Notes: generated from the sequence alone by a model not told the origin. A stretch of DNA of 64,000 bases from Rhizobacter sp. AJA081-3 (GCF_017795745.1 NZ_CP059067.1:806001-870000), one strand, 5' to 3'; numbered from the stretch's first letter, positions 27,927-36,581 are shown. Program-made: numbers and translations.

Positions 27927-28910
27927 ATGAACCTGACGGTGCTCGGCGCGGGAGCGTGGGGCACCGCGCTGGCCGTGAGCGCCTGCACGCGGCAGCCCAC
28001 ACGACTGTGGGCGCGTGATGCGGCGCAGGCCGCGGCGATGCGCAGCGAGCGGCGCAACCGGCGTTACCTGAACGAGATCACGCTGCCGCCCGCGCTGCAG
28101 ATCGACGCCGACTTCGACGCCGCCGTGGCGCACGCACGCGGCGGGCTGCTGGTGGTGGCCACGCCGATGGCCGGGCTGGAAGGCATTCTTCGCCGCCTGC
28201 CGGCCGACGCGCCCGGCGTGCTGTGGCTGTGCAAGGGTTTCCAGGAAGGCAGCGGCCTGCTCGGCCACGAGATCGCCCGTGCCGCCTGCCCGTCACTGAG
28301 CGCCGGCGTGCTCTCGGGCCCGAGCTTCGCCATCGAGGTCGCGCGCGGCCAGCCCACCGCACTGGTGGCGGCAAGCCACGACGCGGCGCTCGCCGAGCGC
28401 GCCGTCGAGGCCTTCCACAGCGACACGATGCGCATCTACACCTCCAATGACCCGGTGGGGGTGGAGGTGGGCGGCGCGGTGAAGAACGTGATGGCCATCG
28501 CCACGGGCATTGCCGACGGCATGCAGCTCGGCCTGAACGCGCGCGCCGCGCTGGTCACACGCGGCCTGGCCGAGATGACACGGCTGGGCCTGGCGCTGGG
28601 CGCGCGCGCCGAGACCTTCATGGGTTTGTCGGGCCTGGGCGATCTGGTGCTCACCACCACCGGCGAGCTGTCGCGCAACCGCCGTGTCGGCCTGCTGCTG
28701 GCGCAGGGCCAGACACTGGCGCAGGTCCTCGCCGAGCTCGGCCACGTGGCCGAGGGCGTGCTCAGCGCCGCCACGGTGCTGCAGCGTGCGCGGGCGCTGA
28801 ACGTGGCCATGCCGATCACCGAGGCGGTGGTGGCGGTGCTGGAGCGCCGCATCACGCCCGCGCAGGCGCTGGGCCTGCTGATGGGCCGCGAAGCGCGGTC
28901 CGAAACCTGA
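27927..28910 (+). CDS. gpsA: NAD(P)-dependent glycerol-3-phosphate dehydrogenase
   Basis: 327-residue enzyme reducing dihydroxyacetone phosphate to sn-glycerol 3-phosphate for phospholipid synthesis. The nucleotide-binding GAGAWG is at residues 7-12. The catalytic region has [22 protein letters not shown] with the active lysine, then [18 protein letters not shown] and [20 protein letters not shown]. It is downstream of secB, as in many Proteobacteria. Confidence 0.96.
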   Translation: MNLTVLGAGAWGTALAVSACTRQPTRLWARDAAQAAAMRSERRNRRYLNEITLPPALQIDADFDAAVAHARGGLLVVATPMAGLEGILRRLPADAPGVLWLCKGFQEGSGLLGHEIARAACPSLSAGVLSGPSFAIEVARGQPTALVAASHDAALAERAVEAFHSDTMRIYTSNDPVGVEVGGAVKNVMAIATGIADGMQLGLNARAALVTRGLAEMTRLGLALGARAETFMGLSGLGDLVLTTTGELSRNRRVGLLLAQGQTLAQVLAELGHVAEGVLSAATVLQRARALNVAMPITEAVVAVLERRITPAQALGLLMGREARSET

Positions 28911-28925
28911 GACGGGGAACGCCGC

Positions 28926-29897
28926 ATGCATCGTCGCCTGATCCTTCGCACTGCGGCCGCTTCCGCGGCCACGCTGGCGCTGCCCGGCTTCGCGCAGGCC
29001 TGGCCCGCACGGCCGATCCGGCTGGTCGTGCCGTTCCCGCCGGGCAGTTCGCCGGACCTGATCGCCCGCCTGGTGGCCGAGCCGCTGTCGGCCGCGCTGG
29101 GCCAGCCGGTGGTGATCGACAACAAGCCCGGCGCCGGCGGCAATGTCGGCACCGGCATGGTCGCCAAGTCCGATCCGGACGGCCACACGCTGCTCTTCAC
29201 CATCCAGGGGCCGCTGGTCACTGCACCGCTGCTCAGCAAGAGCCTGAATTACGACCCGGTCAAGGAACTGGCACCGGTCACGCTCGTGGCCACCTCGCCG
29301 AACCTGCTTGTGGTCGACCCGAAGCTGGGCGCCGAGACGCTGGCCGACTTCGTGCGCGTGGCCAAGGCCCGGCGAGGCGAACTCAACTACGGCAGCGTGG
29401 GCAACGGCAGCGCGGCGCACCTGGCGATGGAGCTCTTCAAGCGGCGTGCCGGCATCGAGCTCGTGCACGTGCCCTACCAGGGCTTCCCGCAGGTGGTCAA
29501 TGCCATCCTCGCTGGCCAGGTGCAGGCCGGCTTCATGGTGCCTGGCATCGCCATGGGCCAGGTGCGTGCCGGCAAGCTGCGCGGGCTCGGCGTCACGACG
29601 CTGGGGCGCTCGGCCGCGCTGCCGGACTTCCCGACGCTGGTCGAGCAGGGCTACCCGGAGTTCGAGGCGATCTCGTGGCAGGCGGTCCTCGCGCCGGCAA
29701 AGACGCCTGCGCCCGTCATCGAGCGCCTGTCGCGCGAGCTGGTGCGCATCATCAAGAGCGACGAGGTGCGCACGAAGATGCTCGCGCAGTACTTCAGCGC
29801 CGCCGGCACCGCGCCGGCCGCACTGGCCGGCCTGATGACCAGCGAGCGGCTGGGCTGGGCTCAGGTCATCAAGCGGGCCGACGTCAAGCAGGAGTAG
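28926..29897 (+). CDS. Bug-family tripartite tricarboxylate transporter substrate-binding protein
   Basis: 323-residue periplasmic binding protein. The signal peptide MHRRLILRTAAASAATLALP has an Arg pair and is cleaved near FAQA. The mature protein has WPARPIRLVVPFPPGSSPD, IDNKPGAGGNVG, and the LNYGSVGNGSAAHLAMELFK ligand loop, all typical of Bug/TctC proteins. Such proteins bind carboxylates or aromatic acids and usually serve TctAB, but no tctAB gene lies in the window. Orphan Bug genes are numerous in Burkholderiales. Its last 14 bases overlap the convergent trmL. The ligand is unknown. Confidence 0.9.
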   Translation: MHRRLILRTAAASAATLALPGFAQAWPARPIRLVVPFPPGSSPDLIARLVAEPLSAALGQPVVIDNKPGAGGNVGTGMVAKSDPDGHTLLFTIQGPLVTAPLLSKSLNYDPVKELAPVTLVATSPNLLVVDPKLGAETLADFVRVAKARRGELNYGSVGNGSAAHLAMELFKRRAGIELVHVPYQGFPQVVNAILAGQVQAGFMVPGIAMGQVRAGKLRGLGVTTLGRSAALPDFPTLVEQGYPEFEAISWQAVLAPAKTPAPVIERLSRELVRIIKSDEVRTKMLAQYFSAAGTAPAALAGLMTSERLGWAQVIKRADVKQE

Positions 29898-30384
29898 CGG
29901 GCACCTCGGATGGCGTCGCGGCGCCGGCGTAGCCGCACTGCCGCCATGCCTCGAACACCGCGACGGCGACGGCGTTGCTCAGGTTCAGGCTGCGCTGGCC
30001 CGCACGCATCGGCAGGCGCACGCGCTGCGCGGGCGCGATGCGCTCACGCAGGTCCGGCGGCAGGCCGGCGCTTTCCGATCCGAACACCAGCCAGTCGCCC
30101 GGTGCCCAGGCGATGTCGGCCAGCCCACGTGTGCCGCGCGTCGTGAAGGCGAAGCAACGTTCCGGAGGCGGCGCGCAGTCGCTCAGCAGCGCCTGCCACG
30201 AGGCGTGGCGGCGCACGCTGGCGTACTCGTGGTAGTCGAGCCCGGCGCGCAGCAGCAGCTTGTCGTCCATCGAGAAACCCAGTGGGTCGACTAGGTGCAG
30301 CGTGCAGCCGGTGTTGGCGGCCAGGCGGATCACGTTGCCGGTGTTGGGCGGGATCTCCGGGTGCACGAGCACGATGTTGAACAT
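29884..30384 (-). CDS. trmL: tRNA (cytidine(34)-2'-O)-methyltransferase TrmL
   Basis: 166-residue SPOUT methyltransferase that 2'-O-methylates the wobble base of tRNA-Leu anticodons. The family signature MFNIVLVHPEIPPNTGNVIR is at the N-terminus, with LHLVDPLGF and the knot segment WLVFGSESAGLPPDLRE, then LPMRAGQRSLNLSNAVAVAVFEAWRQ. I start it at the ATG at 30384 because the family begins exactly there. It lies downstream of the comF-like gene on the same strand, about 40 bases away. Confidence 0.94.
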   Translation of the reverse strand: MFNIVLVHPEIPPNTGNVIRLAANTGCTLHLVDPLGFSMDDKLLLRAGLDYHEYASVRRHASWQALLSDCAPPPERCFAFTTRGTRGLADIAWAPGDWLVFGSESAGLPPDLRERIAPAQRVRLPMRAGQRSLNLSNAVAVAVFEAWRQCGYAGAATPSEVPATPA

Positions 30385-30424
30385 GGTGAGGCGATTCTCC
30401 CGCAGCGCGGGCGCCCAGGCCTGC

Positions 30425-31138
30425 TCAGGCACCATCGGGCCGCGGCGTGCGCGCCAGCACCCACAGCTGCACGCGAGACGCGCCGGCCTGCAGCAACGTG
30501 CGCGCCATCTCGGCGGCTGTGGCGCCGGTGGTCATCACGTCGTCGACCACCACGACGCTGCGGCCGGCGATCTCGCCCCGGCGCAGCGGCTCGACCGCAA
30601 AGGCCGCGCGCACGTTCGATGCGCGCCGATCGAGCGGCAGGTCGACCTGGTGCGGTGTGTCGCGGATGCGCAGCAGCAGCCGGGCGTCGGCCGGCGGGCC
30701 GAGGCGGCGAGCGATCTCCCACGATTGATTGAAGCCTCGCTCGCGAAGCCGCGCGTCGCTCAGCGGCGCTGGCAGGAGCAGCTCGGGCGGCGGCTGCCCG
30801 CGCACGGCCTCGCGAAGCAGTCCCGACAGCACAGGCGCCAGTTCGACGCCGCCCTGGAACTTGAATCGCGCGATCAAGGCGCTCCACGGCGCGCCGTAGT
30901 CGAGCGCGGCGATCGTGCGTTCGAAGGGCGGCGGATCGCGCAGGCACTCGCCGCACACCGGCTGCCCGGCCGGCACGGCGATCGCGCAGCGCTCGCAACG
31001 CGGCCGTGGCGCAGCGAAACGCTGCCGGCAGGCGTCGCACAGCGCACCGCGGCCCCAGTCGCGGCAGATGCTGCATTGACCAGGAAGGGAGCCGAGAAGC
31101 GACGCCAGCGACACCGGCTCAATATACTGCCCGCCCAT
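30425..31138 (-). CDS. ComF family phosphoribosyltransferase-like protein
   Basis: Protein of up to 237 residues with an N-terminal zinc-finger-like region (CSICRDWGRGALCDACRQR, then CERCAI and CGECLRDPP) and a C-terminal PRTase loop SVVVVDDVMTTGATAAEMA. The LPAPLSDARLRERGFNQSWEIAR stretch is diagnostic for ComF/GntX proteins, linked to DNA uptake and use of imported DNA. The ATG at 31138 overlaps the ATG of the divergent gene at 31137. A GTG at 31114 is an alternative that fits the family N-terminus (VSLASLLGSLPGQC) better and leaves a 22-base intergenic gap with AT-rich -10-like sequence. Confidence 0.88.
   Translation of the reverse strand: MGGQYIEPVSLASLLGSLPGQCSICRDWGRGALCDACRQRFAAPRPRCERCAIAVPAGQPVCGECLRDPPPFERTIAALDYGAPWSALIARFKFQGGVELAPVLSGLLREAVRGQPPPELLLPAPLSDARLRERGFNQSWEIARRLGPPADARLLLRIRDTPHQVDLPLDRRASNVRAAFAVEPLRRGEIAGRSVVVVDDVMTTGATAAEMARTLLQAGASRVQLWVLARTPRPDGA
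31121..31128. promoter_or_regulatory. Two-way -10-like sequence between comF and the BioC-like gene
   Basis: AATATACT reads TATACT (31123-31128) on the plus strand, nine bases before the ATG at 31137, and TATATT on the minus strand (31121-31126), a few bases before the GTG at 31114. The two divergent genes have almost no intergenic DNA, so both promoters probably lie here or inside the coding regions. Short or leaderless transcripts would result. Confidence 0.35.
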
Positions 31139-32060
31139 GAGCGAGCCGCCTGCCTCCGACCTGACTGCGCGCGGCCTCGATCCGGTGGCAGTGGATGCTG
31201 CCTTGCGCCGTCTGGCGCGCGCCGACGAAGCGCCGTGGCTGCACCGCGAGGTGGCGCGGCGCATGGCCGAGCGCTTGGCCATCATCCGGCTGCAGCCCGC
31301 ACAGCTGATCGACTGGTGGAGCTGGCTGGGCGCGGGTGCCGAACTGCTGGCCGATGCCTACCCTGCGGCGCGGCGCATCGCCGTCGAACCCACGCCGGCG
31401 CTGCGTTCGCGCAGCGAATCCGCGCTGCGTGCACCCTGGTGGTCGACCCGACGCTGGACGTCGCCAGCACCCATCGTGCTGGGCGAGGGCGACGAACTGC
31501 CCCGCGGCACGCAACTCGTGTGGGCCAACATGATGCTGCACGCGGTGGTGGATCCGCCGGCGCTGTTCGCGCGCTGGGAGCGGGCGCTGGCCGTCGACGG
31601 CTTCGTGATGTTCTCGTGCCTGGGCCCTGGCACGCTGCGCGAGCTGCGTGCGCTCTATGGGCGACTGGGCTGGCCCATGCCTACGCCGAACTTCATCGAC
31701 ATGCACGACCTCGGCGACATGCTGGTGCAGGCCGGATTCGCCGACCCGGTGATGGACCAGGAGACGATCACGCTGCAGTGGCCGAGCACGCAGGCCCTGC
31801 TCGACGAACTGCGCAGCCTCGGCTGCAACGCCTCGCCCTTGCGCGCCGGTGGCCTGCGCACGCCGCGCTGGCAACGGCGGCTGCTGCGCGAACTCGAATC
31901 GCTGGCTGGCGCCGACGGCCGCCCCGCGCTTGCATTCGAGGTGGCCTACGGCCACGCGTTCCGCGCCGCCCCGCGCTTGCGTGGCGGCGAGGAGACGACC
32001 GTGTCGCTCGACGACATGCGCGCCATGGTGCGTGGCCGGAGAGCCGGGCCGGTGAGCTAA
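31137..32060 (+). CDS. BioC-like methyltransferase homologue with altered SAM motif
   Basis: 307-residue protein that follows the BioC/class I methyltransferase pattern (DAALRRLARADEAPWLHREVA near the start; LVWANMMLHAVVDPPALFARWERALAVDGFVMFSCLGPGTLRELR; FIDMHDLGDMLVQAGFADPVMDQE). BioC methylates malonyl-ACP to start biotin synthesis. However, motif I, normally DLGCGTG, reads DWWSWLGAG here, so two glycines are lost, though the acidic residue after beta-2 (IAVEPTPAL) is kept. Activity is therefore uncertain. It has no biotin genes around it. It diverges from comF with overlapping start codons. Confidence 0.75.
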   Translation: MSEPPASDLTARGLDPVAVDAALRRLARADEAPWLHREVARRMAERLAIIRLQPAQLIDWWSWLGAGAELLADAYPAARRIAVEPTPALRSRSESALRAPWWSTRRWTSPAPIVLGEGDELPRGTQLVWANMMLHAVVDPPALFARWERALAVDGFVMFSCLGPGTLRELRALYGRLGWPMPTPNFIDMHDLGDMLVQAGFADPVMDQETITLQWPSTQALLDELRSLGCNASPLRAGGLRTPRWQRRLLRELESLAGADGRPALAFEVAYGHAFRAAPRLRGGEETTVSLDDMRAMVRGRRAGPVS

Positions 32061-32074
32061 ACTCTTGCAGTTGA

Positions 32075-32105
32075 TCAAAGCAGCGAAGAAAAGATCGTGC
32101 TTTGA
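32075..32105. repeat. Inverted repeat upstream of the cox operon
   Basis: Perfect 8-base arms TCAAAGCA (32075-32082) and TGCTTTGA (32098-32105) with a 15-base centre, 35 bases upstream of the DUF2244 gene. Arms 23 bases apart start to start would place both halves roughly two helical turns apart, as in an operator, but a transcript hairpin is equally possible. No regulator can be named. Confidence 0.35.
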
Positions 32106-32139
32106 GGTCGTACGCGCAGTCAGCGAGCAGTAAGCAAGG

Positions 32140-32697
32140 ATGACGATCGACGCCTCTTCGATGTCGAGCGATCCCGGTCCGCCACGATTGCGGTTCGGGC
32201 GCGCTTCGCAGGCGGGTTCGGGTCCTTGTTCGGTGCAATGGGAGCTTCGACGCAATTGTTCGTTGACGCCGAGGCAGATGTTGGGGTTTTACCTGGGTTT
32301 GAGCGGCATCTCTCTCGGCATTGCCGGAATATTCTGGTGGCTGGGTGCGACGCTGGTCATGCCCTTCGCCTGGCTGGAAGTGCTGGCGGTCGGTGTGGCG
32401 CTGCTGGTGCACGCGCGCCACGTCACCGACCGAGAGAGCATCTGGCTGCAGGGCGGGCTGTTGACGGTCGAGCGGGCCTCTGGCGCGCGAACCGAGCGGT
32501 GCGAGTTCTGCACCGAGTGGGTGAGGGTGGTGTCCATGTCCCGTGACGGTTCGCTGATCGAGCTGTGCGAGCGTGGCCGGAAGGTGAGGGTGGGGCGCTT
32601 CGTGCGACCCGAGTTGCGGCGGCAACTCGCCGATGAGATGCGGTGGGTGCTGCGGCGGCATGAAGCGGTGCAGGGGCTCGTGCCTGGTTCGGCCTGA
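32140..32697 (+). CDS. DUF2244 family membrane protein of the cox operon
   Basis: 185-residue protein with two adjacent transmembrane segments (about residues 48-68 and 72-90) flanked by soluble parts. The family marks are ELRRNCSLTPRQMLGFYL, HARHVTDRESIWLQGGLLTVE, and GRKVRVGRFVRPELRRQLADE. I recognise this as DUF2244, regularly found at the head of bacterial cox operons; its function is unknown. It precedes coxB by 28 bases. The upstream 79 bases hold an inverted repeat (32075-32105). Confidence 0.85.
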   Translation: MTIDASSMSSDPGPPRLRFGRASQAGSGPCSVQWELRRNCSLTPRQMLGFYLGLSGISLGIAGIFWWLGATLVMPFAWLEVLAVGVALLVHARHVTDRESIWLQGGLLTVERASGARTERCEFCTEWVRVVSMSRDGSLIELCERGRKVRVGRFVRPELRRQLADEMRWVLRRHEAVQGLVPGSA

Positions 32698-32725
32698 GCG
32701 GGATCCAGAAACTGACGTGACAACG

Positions 32726-33901
32726 ATGAAGACGATCAAATCACTCCGTGCAACGTTGGCGCGAGTCGCCCTTACCGCAGGTGCCACGCTGGCGACGCAA
32801 GCCGCCATGGCCGTGAACAACCTGCCCGGCGGCCCGGCGGTCAATCAGCTCGACCTGCACCCGCCGGTCACGCAGATCGCCGCCGACCAGCGCTGGCTGC
32901 ACTACTTCATGCTGGTCATCTGCACGGTGATCTTCGTCGCCGTGTTCGGCGTGATGTTCTATTCGATCTTCAAGCACCGGAAGTCGAAGGGGGCTGTGTC
33001 GGCCAACTTCCACGAGAGCGTCAAGGTGGAAATCGCCTGGACGGTCGTGCCCTTGCTCATCGTGATCGGCATGGCGCTGCCCGCCACCAAGACGGTCGTG
33101 GCGATGAAGGACACCAGCTCCGCCGACCTCACGATCAAGGCGACGGGTATCCAGTGGAAGTGGGGCTACGATTACCTCAAGGGCGAGGGCGAGGGCATCG
33201 GCTTCGTCTCCACCCTCGACGTGACGCACCGCGAGATGTCCAACAGCGGCAAGCCGCCGGCGACCGACAACTACCTGCTCAAGGTCGACAACCCGCTGGT
33301 CGTGCCGGTGGACAAGAAGATCCGCATCATCACCACCGCCAATGACGTGATCCATGCCTTCATGGTGCCGGCCTTCGGCATCAAGCAGGACGCGATCCCC
33401 GGCTTCGTTCGTGACACCTGGTTCCGTGCCGAGAAGACCGGCGACTTCTACGGCCAGTGCGCCGAGCTGTGCGGCAAGGAACACGCCTACATGCCGATCC
33501 ACGTGAAGGTGCTGTCGGCTGCCGACTACACCGCCTGGGTCGATGGCAAGAAGAAGGCCATGGCCGCGCTGGCCGACGACCCGACCAAGGAATGGAAGCT
33601 CGACGAGCTGGTGGCCCGCGGCGAGAAGGTCTACGCCGCCAACTGCGCCGCCTGCCACCAGGCCAGCGGCAAGGGCGCCGGCCCGATCAAGCCGCTGGAC
33701 GGCGCTGCCGTGGTGCTCGATGCTGACAAGCTCAAGCAGATCCAGGTGCTGCTCAATGGCCAGAACAACGGTGCCATGCCCGCCTGGAAGCAGCTGTCGG
33801 ACACGGAGATCGCCGCGGTGATCACCTACACGAAGAACAACTGGTCCAACAAGACCGGGCAGCTCGTTCAGCCGGCCGACGTCGTCGCTGCACGCAAGTA
33901 A
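32726..33901 (+). CDS. coxB: Cytochrome c oxidase subunit II with fused cytochrome c domain
   Basis: 391-residue membrane-anchored subunit that accepts electrons into CuA. A signal peptide ends near AMA-VNN, and two TM helices follow (about residues 53-75 and 93-113). The CuA site is C245-AEL-C249-GKEH253-AYM256. A C-terminal cytochrome c domain carries the heme motif C307-A-A-C310-H311, with a probable axial Met in NNGAMPAW. This is the caa3-like arrangement common in Burkholderiales. ATG 32726 is chosen; a GTG nine bases earlier is also possible. The ctaD gene follows 34 bases later. Confidence 0.95.
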   Translation: MKTIKSLRATLARVALTAGATLATQAAMAVNNLPGGPAVNQLDLHPPVTQIAADQRWLHYFMLVICTVIFVAVFGVMFYSIFKHRKSKGAVSANFHESVKVEIAWTVVPLLIVIGMALPATKTVVAMKDTSSADLTIKATGIQWKWGYDYLKGEGEGIGFVSTLDVTHREMSNSGKPPATDNYLLKVDNPLVVPVDKKIRIITTANDVIHAFMVPAFGIKQDAIPGFVRDTWFRAEKTGDFYGQCAELCGKEHAYMPIHVKVLSAADYTAWVDGKKKAMAALADDPTKEWKLDELVARGEKVYAANCAACHQASGKGAGPIKPLDGAAVVLDADKLKQIQVLLNGQNNGAMPAWKQLSDTEIAAVITYTKNNWSNKTGQLVQPADVVAARK

Positions 33902-33935
33902 GAACTCGTCGAATCAGAAGGCATAAGGAAACGGC

Positions 33936-35576
33936 ATGAGCGCAGTCATTGACCAGCATGGCCACCACGGTGACCACGCCCACGATCACGACCACGATCA
34001 CGATCACCACGCACCCCACGGCTGGCGCCGCTGGCTGTTCGCGACGAACCACAAGGACATCGGCACGATGTACCTGCTGTTCTCGTTCGCGATGCTGATG
34101 GTCGGCGGCGTTCTCGCGCTGCTGATCCGCGCCGAGCTGTTCCAGCCCGGCCTGCAGATCGTGAACCCGCAGCTGTTCAACCAGCTGACCACGATGCACG
34201 GCCTGATCATGGTGTTCGGCGCGATCATGCCGGCCTTCGTCGGCTTCGCGAACTGGATGATCCCGCTGCAGATCGGCGCAGCGGACATGGCCTTCGCGCG
34301 CATGAACAACCTGAGCTTCTGGCTCCTGATCCCGGCCGGAGCGATGCTCGTCGGCTCGTTCTTCATGCCTGGCGGCGCGCCCGCCGCAGGCTGGACGCTG
34401 TACGCGCCGCTGACGCTGCAGATGGGCCCGTCGATGGACGCCGGCATCTTCGCGATGCACATCATGGGTGCGAGCTCGATCATGGGCTCGATCAACATCA
34501 TCGTCACGATCCTGAACATGCGCGCGCCGCGCATGACGCTGATGAAGATGCCGCTGTTCTGCTGGACCTGGCTGATCACCGCCTACCTGCTGATCGCGGT
34601 GATGCCCGTGCTCGCCGGCGCCATCACGATGACGCTGACCGACCGCCACTTCGGCACGCACTTCTTCAACCCCGCCGGCGGCGGCGACCCGGTGATGTAC
34701 CAGCACATCTTCTGGTTCTTCGGCCACCCCGAGGTCTACATCATGATCCTGCCGGCCTTCGGCATCGTCAGCGCCATCATCCCGGCGTTCGCGCGCAAGA
34801 AGCTGTTCGGCTACACCTCGATGGTCTATGCGACCTCTTCGATCGCCATCCTGTCGTTCATCGTGTGGGCGCACCACATGTTCACCACCGGCATGCCGGT
34901 GACGGGCCAGCTGTTCTTCATGTACGCGACCATGCTGATCGCGGTGCCCACCGGCGTGAAGGTGTTCAACTGGATCGCCACCATGTGGCGCGGCTCGATG
35001 ACCTTCGAGACGCCGATGCTGTTCGCCGTCGGCTTCCTGTTCGTGTTCACGATGGGCGGCTTCACCGGCCTGATCTGCGCGATGGCGCCGGTCGACATCC
35101 AGATCCAGGACACCTACTACGTCGTCGCGCACTTCCACTACGTGCTGGTGGCCGGCTCGCTGTACGCGCTGTTCGCCGGCTACTACTACTGGAGCCCGAA
35201 GTGGACCGGCGTCATGTACAACGAGACGCGCGGCAAGATCCACTTCTGGGGCTCGCTGATCTTCTTCAACGTGACCTTCTTCCCGATGCACTTCCTCGGG
35301 CTGGCCGGCATGCCGCGCCGTTATGCCGACTACCCCATGCAGTTCGCCGACTTCAACATGCTCGCGTCGGTGGGCGCCTTCGGCTTCGGGCTGATGCAGG
35401 TCTACTTCTTCTTCTTCGTCGTGCTACCGACCATGCGCGGCCAGGGCGCGAAGGCGCCCCAGCAGCCCTGGGACGGCGCCGAAGGCCTGGAGTGGGAAGT
35501 GCCGTCGCCGGCGCCGTTCCATACCTTCGAGACGCCGCCGCTGCTGAACCCGTCGGCCACCAAGGTGCTGGGCTGA
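33936..35576 (+). CDS. ctaD: Cytochrome c oxidase subunit I
   Basis: 546-residue catalytic subunit with twelve transmembrane helices, carrying heme a and the heme a3-CuB centre for oxygen reduction and proton pumping. Conserved blocks include TTMHGLIMVFGAIMPAF, FFGHPEVYIMILPAFG (the His-Tyr pair of the CuB site), SFIVWAHHMFTTGM and DTYYVVAHFHYVLVAGS. The first 28 residues hold 11 histidines in HD repeats, unusual for subunit I and possibly copper-binding. It belongs to the aa3 type. Confidence 0.97.
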   Translation: MSAVIDQHGHHGDHAHDHDHDHDHHAPHGWRRWLFATNHKDIGTMYLLFSFAMLMVGGVLALLIRAELFQPGLQIVNPQLFNQLTTMHGLIMVFGAIMPAFVGFANWMIPLQIGAADMAFARMNNLSFWLLIPAGAMLVGSFFMPGGAPAAGWTLYAPLTLQMGPSMDAGIFAMHIMGASSIMGSINIIVTILNMRAPRMTLMKMPLFCWTWLITAYLLIAVMPVLAGAITMTLTDRHFGTHFFNPAGGGDPVMYQHIFWFFGHPEVYIMILPAFGIVSAIIPAFARKKLFGYTSMVYATSSIAILSFIVWAHHMFTTGMPVTGQLFFMYATMLIAVPTGVKVFNWIATMWRGSMTFETPMLFAVGFLFVFTMGGFTGLICAMAPVDIQIQDTYYVVAHFHYVLVAGSLYALFAGYYYWSPKWTGVMYNETRGKIHFWGSLIFFNVTFFPMHFLGLAGMPRRYADYPMQFADFNMLASVGAFGFGLMQVYFFFFVVLPTMRGQGAKAPQQPWDGAEGLEWEVPSPAPFHTFETPPLLNPSATKVLG

Positions 35577-35580
35577 CACC

Positions 35581-35697
35581 ATGGCGCTGACCCCCGAGCA
35601 GAAGAAGAGCAACCTGCGCCTGGGCCTGATCCTGGCCTCCGTGGCGGTGGCGCTGTTCGTCGGCTTCATGGTGAAGAGCGCGTTCATCGGCGTCTGA
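35581..35697 (+). CDS. Small cytochrome oxidase-associated membrane protein
   Basis: 38-residue protein starting four bases after ctaD: MALTPEQKKSNLRLGLI, then a single transmembrane helix and a short tail ending FIGV. Tiny proteins of this kind are annotated in Burkholderiales as 'cytochrome oxidase small assembly protein'; I rely on memory and position between ctaD and ctaG. It is short enough that gene finders can miss it. Codon use matches its neighbours. Confidence 0.75.
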   Translation: MALTPEQKKSNLRLGLILASVAVALFVGFMVKSAFIGV

Positions 35698-35704
35698 ATC
35701 CGGC

Positions 35705-36325
35705 ATGTCGAACCCTCCGATCGGGCCCGATCCGACCCTGCGCAGCGACAACCTGCGCATGGTCGGCAAGCTGGTCGTCGTGGCTGCGCTGATGTTCGGC
35801 TTCGGCTATGCCCTGGTGCCCATGTACCGTGCCATCTGTTCGGCGCTGGGCATCAACGTGTTGTCGGTGGCCGAGCGGCAGGTGCCGGGAAACGCGCCTG
35901 CCGAGCGCAACACGCAGGTCGACACCAGCAGGGTCGTCACGGTGGAGTTCGACGCCAACGCCCGCGGCCCTTGGGACTTCAAGCCCGCCAAGCGCTCGGT
36001 GGACGTGCATCCGGGCGAGATGGCCACGGTGATGTACGAGTTCCGCAACAAGCAGAACCGCACGATGGCCGCGCAGGCCATCCCGAGCTACGCGCCGCGG
36101 CAGGCAATGGCGCACTTCAACAAGATCGAGTGCTTCTGCTTCAACGAATACACGCTGAAGGCGGGCGAGAGCAAGCAGTGGCCGGTGGTGTTCATCGTCG
36201 ACCCGAAACTGCCGAAGGACGTGCGCACGATCACGCTGTCGTACACCTTCTTCGAGGTCGGCGGCAAGACGCCGGCCGAACCGGAGGCGACGGTGCGTGC
36301 GCCCGTGCAGGAGCCGCGCACATGA
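35705..36325 (+). CDS. ctaG: Cytochrome c oxidase assembly protein CtaG (Cox11)
   Basis: 206-residue copper chaperone that inserts CuB into subunit I. One N-terminal membrane anchor (about residues 18-40, LVVVAALMFGFGYALVPMYRAIC) is followed by a periplasmic immunoglobulin-like domain. The copper motif is the CFCF pair in NKIECFCFNEYTLKAGES; FDANARGPWDFKP and the DVRTITLSYTFFEV tail are also typical. It overlaps the DUF2970 gene by four bases. Confidence 0.95.
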   Translation: MSNPPIGPDPTLRSDNLRMVGKLVVVAALMFGFGYALVPMYRAICSALGINVLSVAERQVPGNAPAERNTQVDTSRVVTVEFDANARGPWDFKPAKRSVDVHPGEMATVMYEFRNKQNRTMAAQAIPSYAPRQAMAHFNKIECFCFNEYTLKAGESKQWPVVFIVDPKLPKDVRTITLSYTFFEVGGKTPAEPEATVRAPVQEPRT

Positions 36326-36552
36326 GCGACGGCCTGCGCGAAGCGGTGCAGCGCAAGGGCTCCTTCCTGCAGACGATGCGGGCGGTGGCCTGGTCGTTCT
36401 TCGGTATCCGCAAGTCCAGCGGCTACGAGCAGGACATCGGCAAGCTCAACCCGGTGCACGTGGTGATTGCCGGCGTGATCGGCGCGTTATTGTTCATTGC
36501 GGCGCTGGCGCTGCTGGTGAACTGGATCATCGCCAGCGGTGTGGCGACATAG
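36322..36552 (+). CDS. DUF2970 family small membrane protein
   Basis: 76-residue protein with an amphipathic N-terminal half (GSFLQTMRAVAWSFFGIRKSSGYEQDIG) and one C-terminal transmembrane helix (about residues 46-70). This layout matches DUF2970, commonly found between ctaG and coxC in beta-proteobacterial cox operons. Function is unknown; an assembly role is inferred from location. The ATG overlaps the ctaG stop. Confidence 0.85.
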   Translation: MSDGLREAVQRKGSFLQTMRAVAWSFFGIRKSSGYEQDIGKLNPVHVVIAGVIGALLFIAALALLVNWIIASGVAT

Positions 36553-36581
36553 AGAATCGAACAGGACCCTGAGGAGAAATC

